Shown: in pieces, positions 10,181 through 19,432 of the stretch | How the letters are laid out: every line of letters begins with the position of its first letter | Numbering within the stretch: position 1 is the first letter of the stretch | NCBI GenBank assembly: GCA_025331435.1 | Contig: JAIWNI010000201.1 | Location: 1 to 26,088 of the forward strand | Origin: Choanephora cucurbitarum | Lineage: Eukaryota > Mucoromycota > Mucoromycetes > Mucorales > Choanephoraceae | Reading direction: 5' to 3' | DNA: 26,088 nucleotides | Program-made: the position numbers and the translations under genes | The notes under the pieces: model-generated | The model's database searches: none | Seen by the model: only the letters and a program-made list of their open reading frames with translations | What the model was told of the DNA's origin: nothing

Positions 10181-11668
10181 TCAAATGGCTGTGTTGAGGG
10201 AAGGTAAATATACAGGCTCTTTAGGTCCTTCGCAAACCACATGAAATTTTTCTCGAGCATCTGCTTTTCGGTTGGTAAACACGATTCGCATATTTTTACA
10301 TAAATAAATCCGCTTTCTCTCATTTCTGACGAACTGGAGATGAATAGCATATCTCAATAAAGGCTTCTGACTATCTGTGGTATATGATTTCTGCCGTAAA
10401 AATGTCTTGGTGTTCTTGGGCATGTCAGTAAAATCATAAGGAATAAGGAACAGTTTGACGGCCGTCTTGTTAGGGTTCTTGATAACCACCTGGATTTGTC
10501 CCTTGGGCGGAATACGATAACCAGGTGGTACTTCTTTCTTACCTTTAGATGTGATTGTGTTTGCATGCTCCTCAAGATCCACAAGGCCTACGTAAGGTGT
10601 AGTGGTTGTTTGATCTTGATATTGGTCATTTTCTGGTAGATTGTAGAATGTGGCAGGAAACACAATGGACCAATGGGGAGGACACTTCAAGGACGGTTTA
10701 CAATCTCCGTAACCCAGAACACCTAACTGACAGTGAAACGTAATAGGCTTCGAAGGCATTGAAGACATACGACCTGACAGAAGCGATTCTTCGAAACTGC
10801 CTACGAAACTGCCTTGGTGGTGTAATAGATCATTGGTCAATGAATGACGTCGTTCATGGTCTGTATTCAGATGGTGGTGGTGATAGCGATGCATGAAATT
10901 AGTAGGCGAAGTAGAATAGGCAAGTGTTGTACGATGACCATGGTGATGGGTATATTGCATATGGGGTGTGGGAATGGGTATAGATGCATAAGATTCTTCA
11001 TGATCGTTTTCTTCAGCTGTTTCGTAGTCATCATCAATAGCAGACAATGAAAGTCGGGAAAGACGTCGAACGGCAATGATCGGAGTATGATGTGATGGTG
11101 ACACATGGGATTTGGCTGTATGGTCTGCTAAAGGTGAAAATTCATCCAATGATTGCCAAGGTAATAGAGTTGTCTCTCGGTGAGATGATAGTGCTTGTAG
11201 GCAAATCATGGGTTTCTTAAGTCGAGAGGGGTTTTGGTCAAACACAACCTGGATCGACAGATCAGGATCGAGTTGAAATCGTTCTGCCTTCAATTGAGCA
11301 TCTGATCTGAATTCCATTGTGCTTTTATAAGAAGATGCTGAATAACACTGATCAGAAGGTGCATGATCAGCAAACACGATCGTATAGAAATCAGCTACCC
11401 ATTGACGATGATCTTGAATGAACTGAAGTACGTGTTCATAAGATACAATGTTTGTTGTCTGAAAGGGCTGTATTTTGAACACCCAGCGCTCTAATAAGAC
11501 GTCTGATTCTTTCTGAAGAATATGAATGACAATGCCGTCTGCTATAATGGGTTCAAATAAGCATGTATCATTTTCATGAGATTTAAGGCAGAGCGAATTG
11601 GAAGATAGAATAGTTTTAAATAGCCTTGCATAAGTATCTTGACGATCAATTAGCACAGGAATAGGCAT
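10181..11668 (-). CDS. Atos/FAM214-family protein (DUF4210 and C-terminal chromosome-segregation-type domain)
   Basis: Single-exon gene of 495 aa. The conserved part is at residues about 290-495. A short motif SFVGSFEESLLSGRM matches the DUF4210-type element (GNFEESVLNGR-like in animals). After it come a beta-rich domain with LGVLGYGDCKPSLKCPPHW, VPFPATFY-like strands, PYVGLVDLE, GYRIPPKGQIQVVIKNPNKT, VKLFLIPYDFTDMP and TKTFLRQKSY, which resemble the paired C-terminal domain of Atos proteins (linked in fission yeast to meiotic chromosome segregation and in fly to transcription control). The N-terminal 130 residues (PIPVLIDRQDTYARLF, LLERWVFKI) are less familiar. A His-rich, low-complexity centre (residues about 220-275) separates the halves. 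The role here is unknown; the assignment is by motif recall, not by search. Confidence 0.8.
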   Translation of the reverse strand: MPIPVLIDRQDTYARLFKTILSSNSLCLKSHENDTCLFEPIIADGIVIHILQKESDVLLERWVFKIQPFQTTNIVSYEHVLQFIQDHRQWVADFYTIVFADHAPSDQCYSASSYKSTMEFRSDAQLKAERFQLDPDLSIQVVFDQNPSRLKKPMICLQALSSHRETTLLPWQSLDEFSPLADHTAKSHVSPSHHTPIIAVRRLSRLSLSAIDDDYETAEENDHEESYASIPIPTPHMQYTHHHGHRTTLAYSTSPTNFMHRYHHHHLNTDHERRHSLTNDLLHHQGSFVGSFEESLLSGRMSSMPSKPITFHCQLGVLGYGDCKPSLKCPPHWSIVFPATFYNLPENDQYQDQTTTTPYVGLVDLEEHANTITSKGKKEVPPGYRIPPKGQIQVVIKNPNKTAVKLFLIPYDFTDMPKNTKTFLRQKSYTTDSQKPLLRYAIHLQFVRNERKRIYLCKNMRIVFTNRKADAREKFHVVCEGPKEPVYLPSLNTAI

Positions 11669-12283
11669 GCTTTGAGGGAGAGAAGAATGTGAAAAACGAA
11701 AAACAATGAAAGAAAAAAAAGGTGTCGTTTTTTAGTGTCTCCAAACTCAGATAAAGCCTCTCTTGTTGAAAGGTGTTGTAAACATTCTTCATTATTTTGT
11801 CATGTGTTTCTTTATGAGAGAAATCTCCTTTCTCTCTTTTTTTTTCCCTTGTACACAGCCATTTAAAGAAACCTGCGTAGTCTCTTATAAGCCACTACCC
11901 ATGTCTTTCTTCAAGGCTTCCTTTCACACTTCATTAGACTGCTTTAAACTCTCTAAATCAGAAGAAAAAACTTTATTGAGTTTGAAAATGATAATATATC
12001 GAACTGGAAGTATGCAAATTTCTATATCTATTGCCTCATAACTTACGTAAATCCAATCATTTTTTATGCAGTGACTACCATTAAGATACAGGAGGTAAAA
12101 CAAGCCAACTGGTCACTTTCCATATTTGATTAGTTCTTTGGGAATCAAGAAATTTTGGGAGAAATAAAGACAATAAGAAAATTTTTTTTTGCATAATGTT
12201 CTCATTTTATAAGCCGTTCAGTAGATAAATCAAACTCAGCCATTTTCCCTTTTCTTTGACAACAAAGTTTTATTTAGTCCATC
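11669..12283. other. 615 bp intergenic region
   Basis: Lies between the start of the Atos-type gene and the stop of the GTPase gene, both on the minus strand. It should hold the promoter of the former and the 3' end of the latter. An open stretch of 92 codons on the plus strand (11763-12041) has Phe/Ser-rich random character and T-rich codons, with no sign of being a gene. No RNA gene or repeat was recognised. Confidence 0.45.
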
Positions 12284-13464
12284 CTATAACACTTGATAGT
12301 CAATACGAAGACCACTTCCTTTCAGAGCAAGTGAAGAAGATTTGAAGGCATTAGGCAATGACTTTTTATCAGGCGGCAAGAATTCAGAACAGCCCTTTTC
12401 CGAATAAAATAAGCGCTGACTATAATATTCACGCCAACAGTCATCGTTTAGCTGACATCGATTTGAAAAGGCTTCAAAATCATTCTCTTGTCCTTCTAAA
12501 AGAGGCCATTTCAAGAGCGCAAATGAGACCATTTGAATCCAAAAGAGAGCTTGTGTCTCTGAGTACATTATAGATCGATTTTCTTGGTCAATATGCATGA
12601 CTACATGTTGTAGCTGTTGAAGAAAGGGAGCAATAGCCATCTTGTTGGATTCCAAGAGAGCCAGATATATGATACGCACTAGGCAACCTTGGTCAAAGAA
12701 CAAGAATGTCTTTTGTAGACTATAGAATCCTTGCTTAAATTCCTGATCTGAGAGATGATAAGGGTTCAACAGAGATTCCCAGGGAGTTACTGTATGGTTA
12801 CTGATGACAGAAGGTGAAGGTGAGATCAAAGAGACAGGGCGACTGAGACTGGACCGATCAGGATTTAATAGCCTCTGATGAATATAGTCAAAAATGGCAT
12901 CAAAACCTTGACCTGTCAATGCATCACATGAAAATATCCGCCAATGATGTCCCTTCAATAATCCCATCAGTGTCTTATCGTTAGCCCAACTGTTGCCAAT
13001 GTCCTGCAGATCCATCGCTTCTGGTTGGTCTTGTTTATTTGCTACTGTCAAAATGATGGTCTGTTCAAGTGCCTGTGAGAAATTCTCTAGTAACCAGATC
13101 ATGTTTTCTTTTGACTTTGTAGCTACTGCTTCTCTTTGATATTCAACAGAATCGACCATATAGATCAATACATGCGTGTTCTCTTTTACATAGTTTAGAC
13201 TGGCACCAATCTCTATGGATAAACAAACAAGATATTAGAGAGTCTACACTCAAGTATCGTTCCTATCTTGTTACCTGCAAGATCCCATAATTCAAATAGA
13301 CATGATTGATAAGGTATGATTTCAACGTTATGAGTAGGTGTAGGTATAACTGAAAAATGGGTATTGGGTTCATTTGTATATTTGAAATAAGACTTGTAAA
13401 GAAAGGATGTCTTTCCTGAGCCTCGAGCACCGAGCATTCGAATGGTAATAGTCTCTTTATGCAT
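12284..13464 (-). CDS. Arf-like small GTPase with degenerate G3 motif and long C-terminal extension
   Basis: Exons 13464-13275 and 13212-12284 (62 nt intron, gtaaca..catag) give 372 aa. The GTPase fold occupies residues about 1-180: P-loop GARGSGKT (12-19), switch I IPTPTHNVEI resembling the Arf IPTIGFNVET, G3 region ELWDLA, G4 NKQD (122-125), and G5 SCDALTGQG (158-166). Splicing at the only good donor turns WDLAG into WDLA-E-IGASLNY, about three residues shorter than in Arf and without the GGQ whose Gln activates water, so hydrolysis may be weak or absent. Residues about 181-372 form an extension with alternating hydrophobic helices (TFLFFDQGCLVRIIYLALLE, ALFWIQMVSFALLKWPLLEG) that I cannot assign. 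There is no clear N-terminal myristoylation Gly (MHKE). The nearest family is Arf/Arl; no orthologue is named. Confidence 0.75.
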
Positions 13465-13813
13465 TTCTTCTCCTTTTTCTTTATCTTAATGATTTTCAAG
13501 AAAGAAACTTCACTATTTGTTTCTATCTTACCTTTTTCTTCCTGTGGTTTAGAGTCTAAGGAAGCCGATGAAGGCTTCTTGCTCATCAGCAGAGAAATGC
13601 GCTTCATCTGTGTATGTGTGTGTGTAGAAAGAGCGAAAGGAAAGGGAAGGAAAGAAGGAGTGGTGAATGAGTGTAATAAGAGTGACAGTCAAGAAGCAAC
13701 TTTTCTTTGCTTCTATTTTATTTAATTAAAAAAAAAAAGGAAGGGGCAAAAGAGAGAGAGAGAGAAGCTTTAAAGGGCAGATATACAAATTTATTTTGCG
13801 TTGTTTGTATCAC
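13465..13813. other. Short intergenic spacer with simple repeats
   Basis: Lies between the GTPase start and the SIN1 stop. It is purine-rich on the plus strand and holds a TG-rich run (about 13608-13624), an A run (about 13728-13738) and a GA run (about 13750-13766). It probably contains the GTPase promoter; no gene was seen. Confidence 0.5.
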
Positions 13814-16288
13814 TCAAGTGCCTTTGGTTACTTGCATCAAAAATCGAATTCGACCACAGATTTCGCCTAAAAAGAAAGTAGTCTGTTAAGCTCCAAGACA
13901 AAGATAAAGCATTACCAAGGCTTCACTTACTAGCTTCTTTTGTGCTTTCTGCTTCAAGATCATATGTCTTGTAATCTCTTTCTTTGAAAACGATCACCTT
14001 AAAATTGGTGGGTACCTTCTTACTCTGTTTACATGACTTAACAGCACTAGCATGGAATGAAGTCTAATCAAGCATAAGTCATGTATTCTATCTAAGAAAC
14101 AATTTTCTTACCGTTTTAACAGAATCAAACATGCCCTTATGTTCTGGTGGCATCAGATGAATATAATCACCGTCGATTGCTAGGATATAGACACGCTTAG
14201 ACACAAACATAGGCATCTTTCGACTGACTGTGTATTTCTTATACTGAGATAATAAGGCATCATTGGCATTGGTGGTAGAAGGACCACTGGTAGGACTCTC
14301 GGCCGTAGAGAAATACATAGGCTGGTTAACCTCATCCTTCTTACGCTTAATAGGTGATCGCCATGAATGCGAAGAGCTGGGTATACTCAAGGTTGCTGTC
14401 TTCTTTGTTAGCGCGAGATCAGTGATGCCCTTCATACTCTCAACAGTCATATCATTCGGCACAATCACATTACTGTCTGCAATTGTCAACATGTATTCAT
14501 TGGGATCCAACTTTCTCTTTCGAGACACAAGCTCAAGTACATCACCAATAAACATTTCTGCATAGACAGGGATGGATGTGGTAGCCGAGACTTCTTCATT
14601 GGTCATCAATTTGATACGGAAGTACTTGAGGGGTGTCATGGGCATGGTAGCCTTTGTCAGTGTAGCTTTTGAAGAGGGTACAGGAACGGCTACTGTAGAT
14701 GCATCAGGCTCAGTCTGTGGTTGTTGTGTGGGCATCAAGTGAGTAGTTAATGTCTGATTCATTTGCTGTGGTGACTCTTTCTTTTCTTCTTCTTCGCCTG
14801 CATGTGATGGAGGCACTGTAGTTGCATTGTTCACTGTGATGGTAGATACATTGGGGTTGGTTGTGGTAGGTGGGATAAGATGAGTAGGCGAACCTTCGAA
14901 ATGCTGTGTGGATGGTTGATAATAATAATAATGTTGTTGGGGTATAAGGTCATTTAGACTGGTATTCACTGGAGATCCAGATGGCATGTTTTCATTCTGA
15001 GCAGGTAAAGCATTGGTCTGTTGAGTTGCTGCTTTCTTTTTACGCAACGTCTCTAAATCAGGTTTACTTCGACCCATCTTGGCTCTGTCAAGGTCATTCT
15101 GCTTCGCTTGTGAGGGGGTGGCTCGACAGAGAGCAAATTGATCAAATGAGACTCGTCCAATATTCCGAGTACGGTCAATGGCAGGTAAGTCATCTTCAAT
15201 TTCCCCATCGTCTTCAGCAATCAACAAGACCCATTCGGCCAAATCATATGCAGATTCATCGAGTTCAGGCTCTCGTTTCTGTTCTACATAGTCATACAAA
15301 ATATATCCAATGACATCGTCAGTGATAGCATCTGGTCGAACTACCAATGAAACTGGTTTATAAGGCTGATTGGAATGAGGCAAATAAACACAAAGAGTGA
15401 TGGACTTTGGTTCTCCTTTGCCTGAAACAAATGAATATTCAGCAAATGGGTTTTCAGCTGCAGTAGCTTTTTTCGCAATCAGGGCAGAAAGTGCGGATGA
15501 AGCTGAAGGCAATGCATGATTTGATTTCTTAAAAAGAGGTTCTTCCTGTTCTTGCTTTTCTGCTGCCAAATGAAGTTGAGTGTTATTGGTATCTGACAGA
15601 TGACTTCTATGAGAAGAGGTGGGAGGTTCAGATGTCACAAGATCTGTTGTCGAAAATCCATGAAAGGCAGGATTACTACCTTCTTCAAATGAAGGAGAAG
15701 GTTCAAGCGCTGAATCCACTGAAGGATGCAATGAGGCTGATGGAAAAGATCTATTGGAAGGCATACCTGTCTGTGCCTGTGCCGATAAAGGGGAAGACAT
15801 GACTTCTTCTGGTTTCCTATTGTAGGACAAACGAATACATGATTCTCTTAGAAATAATTCATAAATTAAAGGAGAGAAACTCTTTACCCTGACCCCGAAA
15901 ACCAAGTCTGCTTATTGTCTTCTGTCTCTGTGTCTGCGTCTTCACTATCACTCTCTGCTGCTTGGGGTAATCGTTGAAGTTGAGAGAGTACTGGAGGTTG
16001 AATATGAGGTAAAGGTTTATTAAGCTGAGTAGGTGGTCTTTTTCGATAAGTGCGCTTGGTTGTACGCGGACTACTTGTCAGGCTGACAGTGTTCTCATTC
16101 AACAAACTATCATAGACTGGTGAATAACAATATTGCATCTCGGGATAGATAGGAGCTGCTAAACGAACATAGTCATCTGACATGACAGTCGGTGGGAAAC
16201 TAATAATACGCTCACCACGCTCATCCATACGTAGGAACTTGATGCGACTAATATGGATTAGGTAAAGCGGATCTGTTATAAGCGACAT
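13814..16288 (-). CDS. SIN1: TORC2 subunit Sin1 (Avo1 / MAPKAP1 homologue)
   Basis: Scaffold subunit of TOR complex 2 that recruits AGC kinases and membrane lipids. Exons in coding order are 16288-15888, 15816-14112, 14063-13931 and 13866-13814 (introns of 71, 48 and 64 nt), giving 763 aa. Order: N-terminal Sin1 region (MSLITDPLYLIHISRIKF..) with an acidic stretch SDSEDADTETED; Ser/Pro/Thr-rich linker; the CRIM domain at about 255-375 (ITLCVYLPHSNQPYKP, acidic patch EDDGEIEDD); a low-complexity linker; a Ras-binding-like domain at about 530-605 (KYFRIKLMTNEEV); and a C-terminal PH domain at about 655-763 (YTVSRKMPMFVSKRVYILAIDGDYIHLMP), completed by the last two small exons (SFHASAVKSCKQS, YDLEAEST). 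The 5' end falls inside the left arm of the giant inverted repeat, and a broken mirror copy lies at 25746-26088. Confidence 0.95.
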
Positions 16289-16579
16289 GAGACATATATA
16301 TAAAAGAGAGGATGAAGTAAAGTATGCAAAACCACTGAAATTGGCGTTTTCTAAAAGATAAATGGCGGAAACTTAAAAATGATTGGCCGAAATGGAAAAA
16401 TGATTTGTCCTTTCATAAGTGCTAAATTGACTTGAGCTAGAAGCAATGACTTATTCGTGCTTTTTGATCTAGAGTTTAACTCGATCACTTCTCTTTTTGG
16501 AACCAATGGGTAGCTTTTCTTTTTTCTAAACAAGACGCGCTTGGCAAATTCTACAGCGAGCGACGACAGAAAGTTCACG
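16289..16579 (-). promoter_or_regulatory. SIN1 upstream region
   Basis: Probable leader and promoter of SIN1. A TATA-like alternating AT run (catatatataaaag) lies at about 16293-16305, only some 10-15 bp before the start codon, so it is more likely leader than core promoter. A 75-codon minus-strand open stretch at 16351-16578 has no recognised family; the stretch overlaps the 5' side of the opposing transposase relic. Confidence 0.3.
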
Positions 16580-17010
16580 ATCTCATGGAAGGCACTCTGA
16601 ATGATATCAACGATCTAAACATTGTTCTTGAGAACACTACTAGTAGCGAAAGAGCTCGTTTGTGACAACTGGAGCCAACAGATCTAACCCTTTTATAGAG
16701 CAATAAGACAATAGCTAAATGTAATACAATTGCTCATTTTGTTGAGTTTATCAGCAAACTTCTTGATGTAATGGATATGGATGAGAGTATGAAAAAACAT
16801 CACTTAATATTTGGTGATGCGTCTATTCATCAGTCTAACCCTATGATTCACAAAATCTAAAGCAGACATTATAAAGTCATGTACTTGCTTCTTTATTCGA
16901 CCGAATTGAACCGAGTTGAGTAGTTTTGAACTGTTATTGAAGGCAAAATGAAGCATAGTAGAGGAAATCTTATGCAGTAGAAATGTCGGCACATGCAACT
17001 ATGTGTTTAT
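16580..17010 (+). pseudogene. Decayed DDE transposase C-terminal region (IS630/Tc1-mariner type), left copy
   Basis: Plus-strand translation, with several stops, gives HFVEFISKLLDVMDMDES, then LIFGDASIHQSNPMIHKI, then RHYKVMYLLLYSTELNRVE, then a stop-interrupted F.TVIEGKMKHSRGNL. This matches the order of the DDE_3 endonuclease of Tc1/mariner-like elements: MDNAPIH-type second Asp, LPYSPELNPIEQFW-type third acidic residue, and a following basic helix. PYSPELNP has become LYSTELNR, and in-frame stops fall inside the domain, so it is dead. It lies head-on to SIN1, within 300-700 bp of its start. It is a different, more eroded family from the relic at 19433-20746. Confidence 0.6.
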
Positions 17011-17239
17011 TAGCAATCTTTATAGACTTTTTCAGTTTCTCTCAATAAGCTCATATTCCTATACGTCAATTGTGCAGTGATACCTGTTAAATCAAGTTAA
17101 TCTAGCACTTAAAAACATTCATTGGGTTGTTGAAGTGAAGACGAAGGATGTGGTGCTAGCTCTTTGAGCCACGCTCTTGCTCTGGTAATTATATTTTTAA
17201 AGCATCTTTTCTCTTTATATCTTTCTTTGCCAAGTTGAA

Positions 17240-18189
17240 TGATAATTGTTTCAACAAATTGCAAGGGTGGGTCGACTTCTAAATTTCTTAAAATATTGCA
17301 ACCAAGGATGGGACCATATCATATCCTTCATCTCCGCTTCAGCAACCTGTTTATTGTCGGTCGTACCTACCACAATAGTCGCTGTCTCTTTCTTGACTCC
17401 AGATATAGTATTTTTCTCCGCTGTAGGCAATTTTTGAACTGCATTAGCATTTTTCGAATGCTGGTTGCTTGGCTTTCAATAGTGCCTCTCGAACGGGTCG
17501 CTGTTTAGACACCAGCTGGCTTGCTTTTTTATTCTGAAAATTGAGGCACCTGTCTTAACCGCCTTGTCATGGTATTAGATCCAAAGCTATGTGTCTTGAG
17601 CACTCATGTATTGACATCGACCTTTTTAGTACACCCTTTAGCCAAGCGGCAATGGCCTTTTTGTTGACAAGTCGTGAAGAATGCTTGTCATTATTTAGAT
17701 AGAGAACCATTAAACATCACCACCCTTAGTAGTAATTCTGAGGATTTTTTCGAATGTAGTTTTCTATAACCCGTCTTATATTTCAGACCTATGGAGTATA
17801 TATTCAAGAAAAGATGCATTAAAGATGTCAAGGCTGTGGATATCATGAAGTTTGTTTCCAGTCGACTAGAAAGTGTTTCGTCTTCCTGCCTTGTTGTTCT
17901 TTTCAACAATGTCTTTTACGGCAAAAGCATATTCTGAAGAAAGTGTCTAAGGAGGATCTCCCTTTTTATTTTCAGGAACTTCCAAGGAGCTATTGTACAT
18001 ATAAACGGCCTTTTGTGCAGCGTATTCTGTAATGTTGAGCAGTTCAGCAAATCGCTTTCCTTTGCTTTTTTGCTTCATTGAAGGTGCATTCAACTGATTA
18101 TCCTTCATGATACCATAAACATGGCTCAAAAGCTTGTAAATTTTATCTGAAAATTTGGAACAGTTGAAGGTTCTGATTGATGTGGACAT
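17240..18189 (-). pseudogene. Decayed coding remnant, possibly transposon-derived, left copy
   Basis: Starts at the ATG of an 80-codon open stretch (18189-17947, MSTSIRTFNCSKFSDKIYKL, with helix-turn-helix-like RFAELLNITEYAAQKAVYMY at about residues 47-66). It continues past an in-frame stop as TLSSEYAFAVKDIVEKNNKA and STGNKLHDIHSLDIFNASFL with further stops and frameshifts, to RKRQRLLW-like and MIWSHPWLQYFKKF segments near 17300. The context and HTH-like N-terminus suggest another transposase, but I do not recognise a catalytic domain. It is repeated exactly in mirror image at 23863-24814. Confidence 0.4.
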
Positions 18190-18582
18190 TTTATTTAATG
18201 TCTTTTTTTAGGGATAGTAAGAGAAGAAACAAAATGCTACTCACTCATTGTAGTTAGACCCTTGTTACTTCATTTTCCATGGAGTAGTCGCCATCCAAAA
18301 AAAAAAGTTGATAGTAATAATCTTTTAGGAGTGGGAATCAAGTTCTAGTTAGTTATCTTATGTATAGATTCGAAACCAACTTGAAATAAATATTGATGGG
18401 AAAAGTAATATGAAGCGTAAGGTTTCTAATGCGAGTAGCCTAAACGTTTCAAGCAAGGACAGATTCGTAATTAGAGTATTTAACTTATCTTCATTTATAA
18501 CAACTACATAAAAGTTAGCAAGTATATAGCTAAAAGGGTATACAGACTTTATACAATAAGGTAGCACAACCTTTTTAAGACA
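18190..18582. other. AT-rich transposon-derived DNA without recognised gene (left arm)
   Basis: Contains a 10 bp A run at about 18298-18307 and an open stretch at 18358-18567 with no recognisable character. The mirror partner is about 23470-23862. Confidence 0.4.
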
Positions 18583-18693
18583 TGTACTCTTATATGGAGT
18601 ATGCTCTTAAATCAGATGGTGTTTAGCGCTTGAAGCGGTCTTCAAGAAAAATGATTGCACTAGTATAATAAGCATACTCCGTATAAAAGTACA
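18583..18693 (+). mobile_element. 111 bp MITE-like element with terminal inverted repeats, left copy
   Basis: Ends are tgtactcttatatggagtat and the inverse atactccgtataaaagtaca, a near-perfect terminal inverted repeat of about 25 bp with a few transitions. If the TA next to each end is the target duplication, the element body starts CTCTTATA/CTTTTATA, as in Tc1/mariner-related MITEs. The interior has a small inverted repeat cttgaag..cttcaag and no coding capacity. The mirror copy is at 23359-23469. Confidence 0.7.
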
Positions 18694-19432
18694 TCTCTCA
18701 AGAATATGAACACTGATAAATAAAACGACTACAAAACATCAATTAGCAGTAATATTATTTTTTCAGAATTTTGCTTTTCAAGTAAAAGAAACTGAGATCT
18801 CTCATTGAACCCTTTCCATTGACCCGCGAAACATCACACTGTTCTTAACTTGGCGACTTGACCAATCCTCTTTGCATTTACAAAGGAATAGATTCCTAAC
18901 CTTCTATTTTACAATGATAACTGATACGGCTTCTCTTCCTTCTGTCCTCAGTTCTTTTAGCTCTTCATTTTTTTTGTCGCTGCAGTTCCTGTTGATCGTG
19001 ATCGCCCTGAGTATTTGTATCATTAAATGACAACTTGATAGCTATCCACATTACCTTGTTTAAAGTTGAGATGAAGACATTTGCTTATTGTTTCTAAGAA
19101 CGTGCACTCTCTTTTTTCTATATCTACGTAGAGTCTTCTGATATCTCTGAAACTTTTCTTTGATTTCATTCTTGGGAGTGGAAGCCAATTCTTCAATAAT
19201 TTTAATTGGGAGGGAGAATTCTCTTTCAAACTTTTCATCCTCAATTCTAGCTCTCTGTCAGGATTCTTAATGCAGCGGTTTTTCCCCTTCTAACAGTTTG
19301 GAGACGTTCATAAATAATAACCACCATGCGCGGTGTGAAATGTTATGAAGAAGTAGATCTTGATATTATTAAAAGGAGCGTGGCTTGGAGATTCCTTACG
19401 ATACACCAAACGGAAGCATCATTTGCTTATTT
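18694..19432 (-). pseudogene. Transposon-flanking DNA with a short charged coding remnant, left copy
   Basis: On the minus strand about 19244-19030 reads as a Lys/Arg/Glu-rich helix. In the left copy the frame shifts inside a CCC tract near 19213; allowing for one base, it gives EDEKFEREFSLPIKIIEELA, then STPKNEIKEKFQRYQKTLRR. I do not recognise it. The rest of the interval shows no gene. Confidence 0.3.

Noticed and set aside
11763..12041. 92-codon plus-strand open stretch as a gene
   Set aside because: Phe/Ser-rich translation of T-rich DNA between two minus-strand genes. Nothing suggests coding.
12284..13464. Signal recognition particle receptor beta subunit
   Set aside because: No N-terminal membrane anchor, and the switch I and NKQD pattern fits Arf/Arl better.
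13459..13725. 88-codon plus-strand open stretch between GTPase and SIN1
   Set aside because: Translates simple repeats (CVCVCVE, Phe runs). It is low-complexity DNA.
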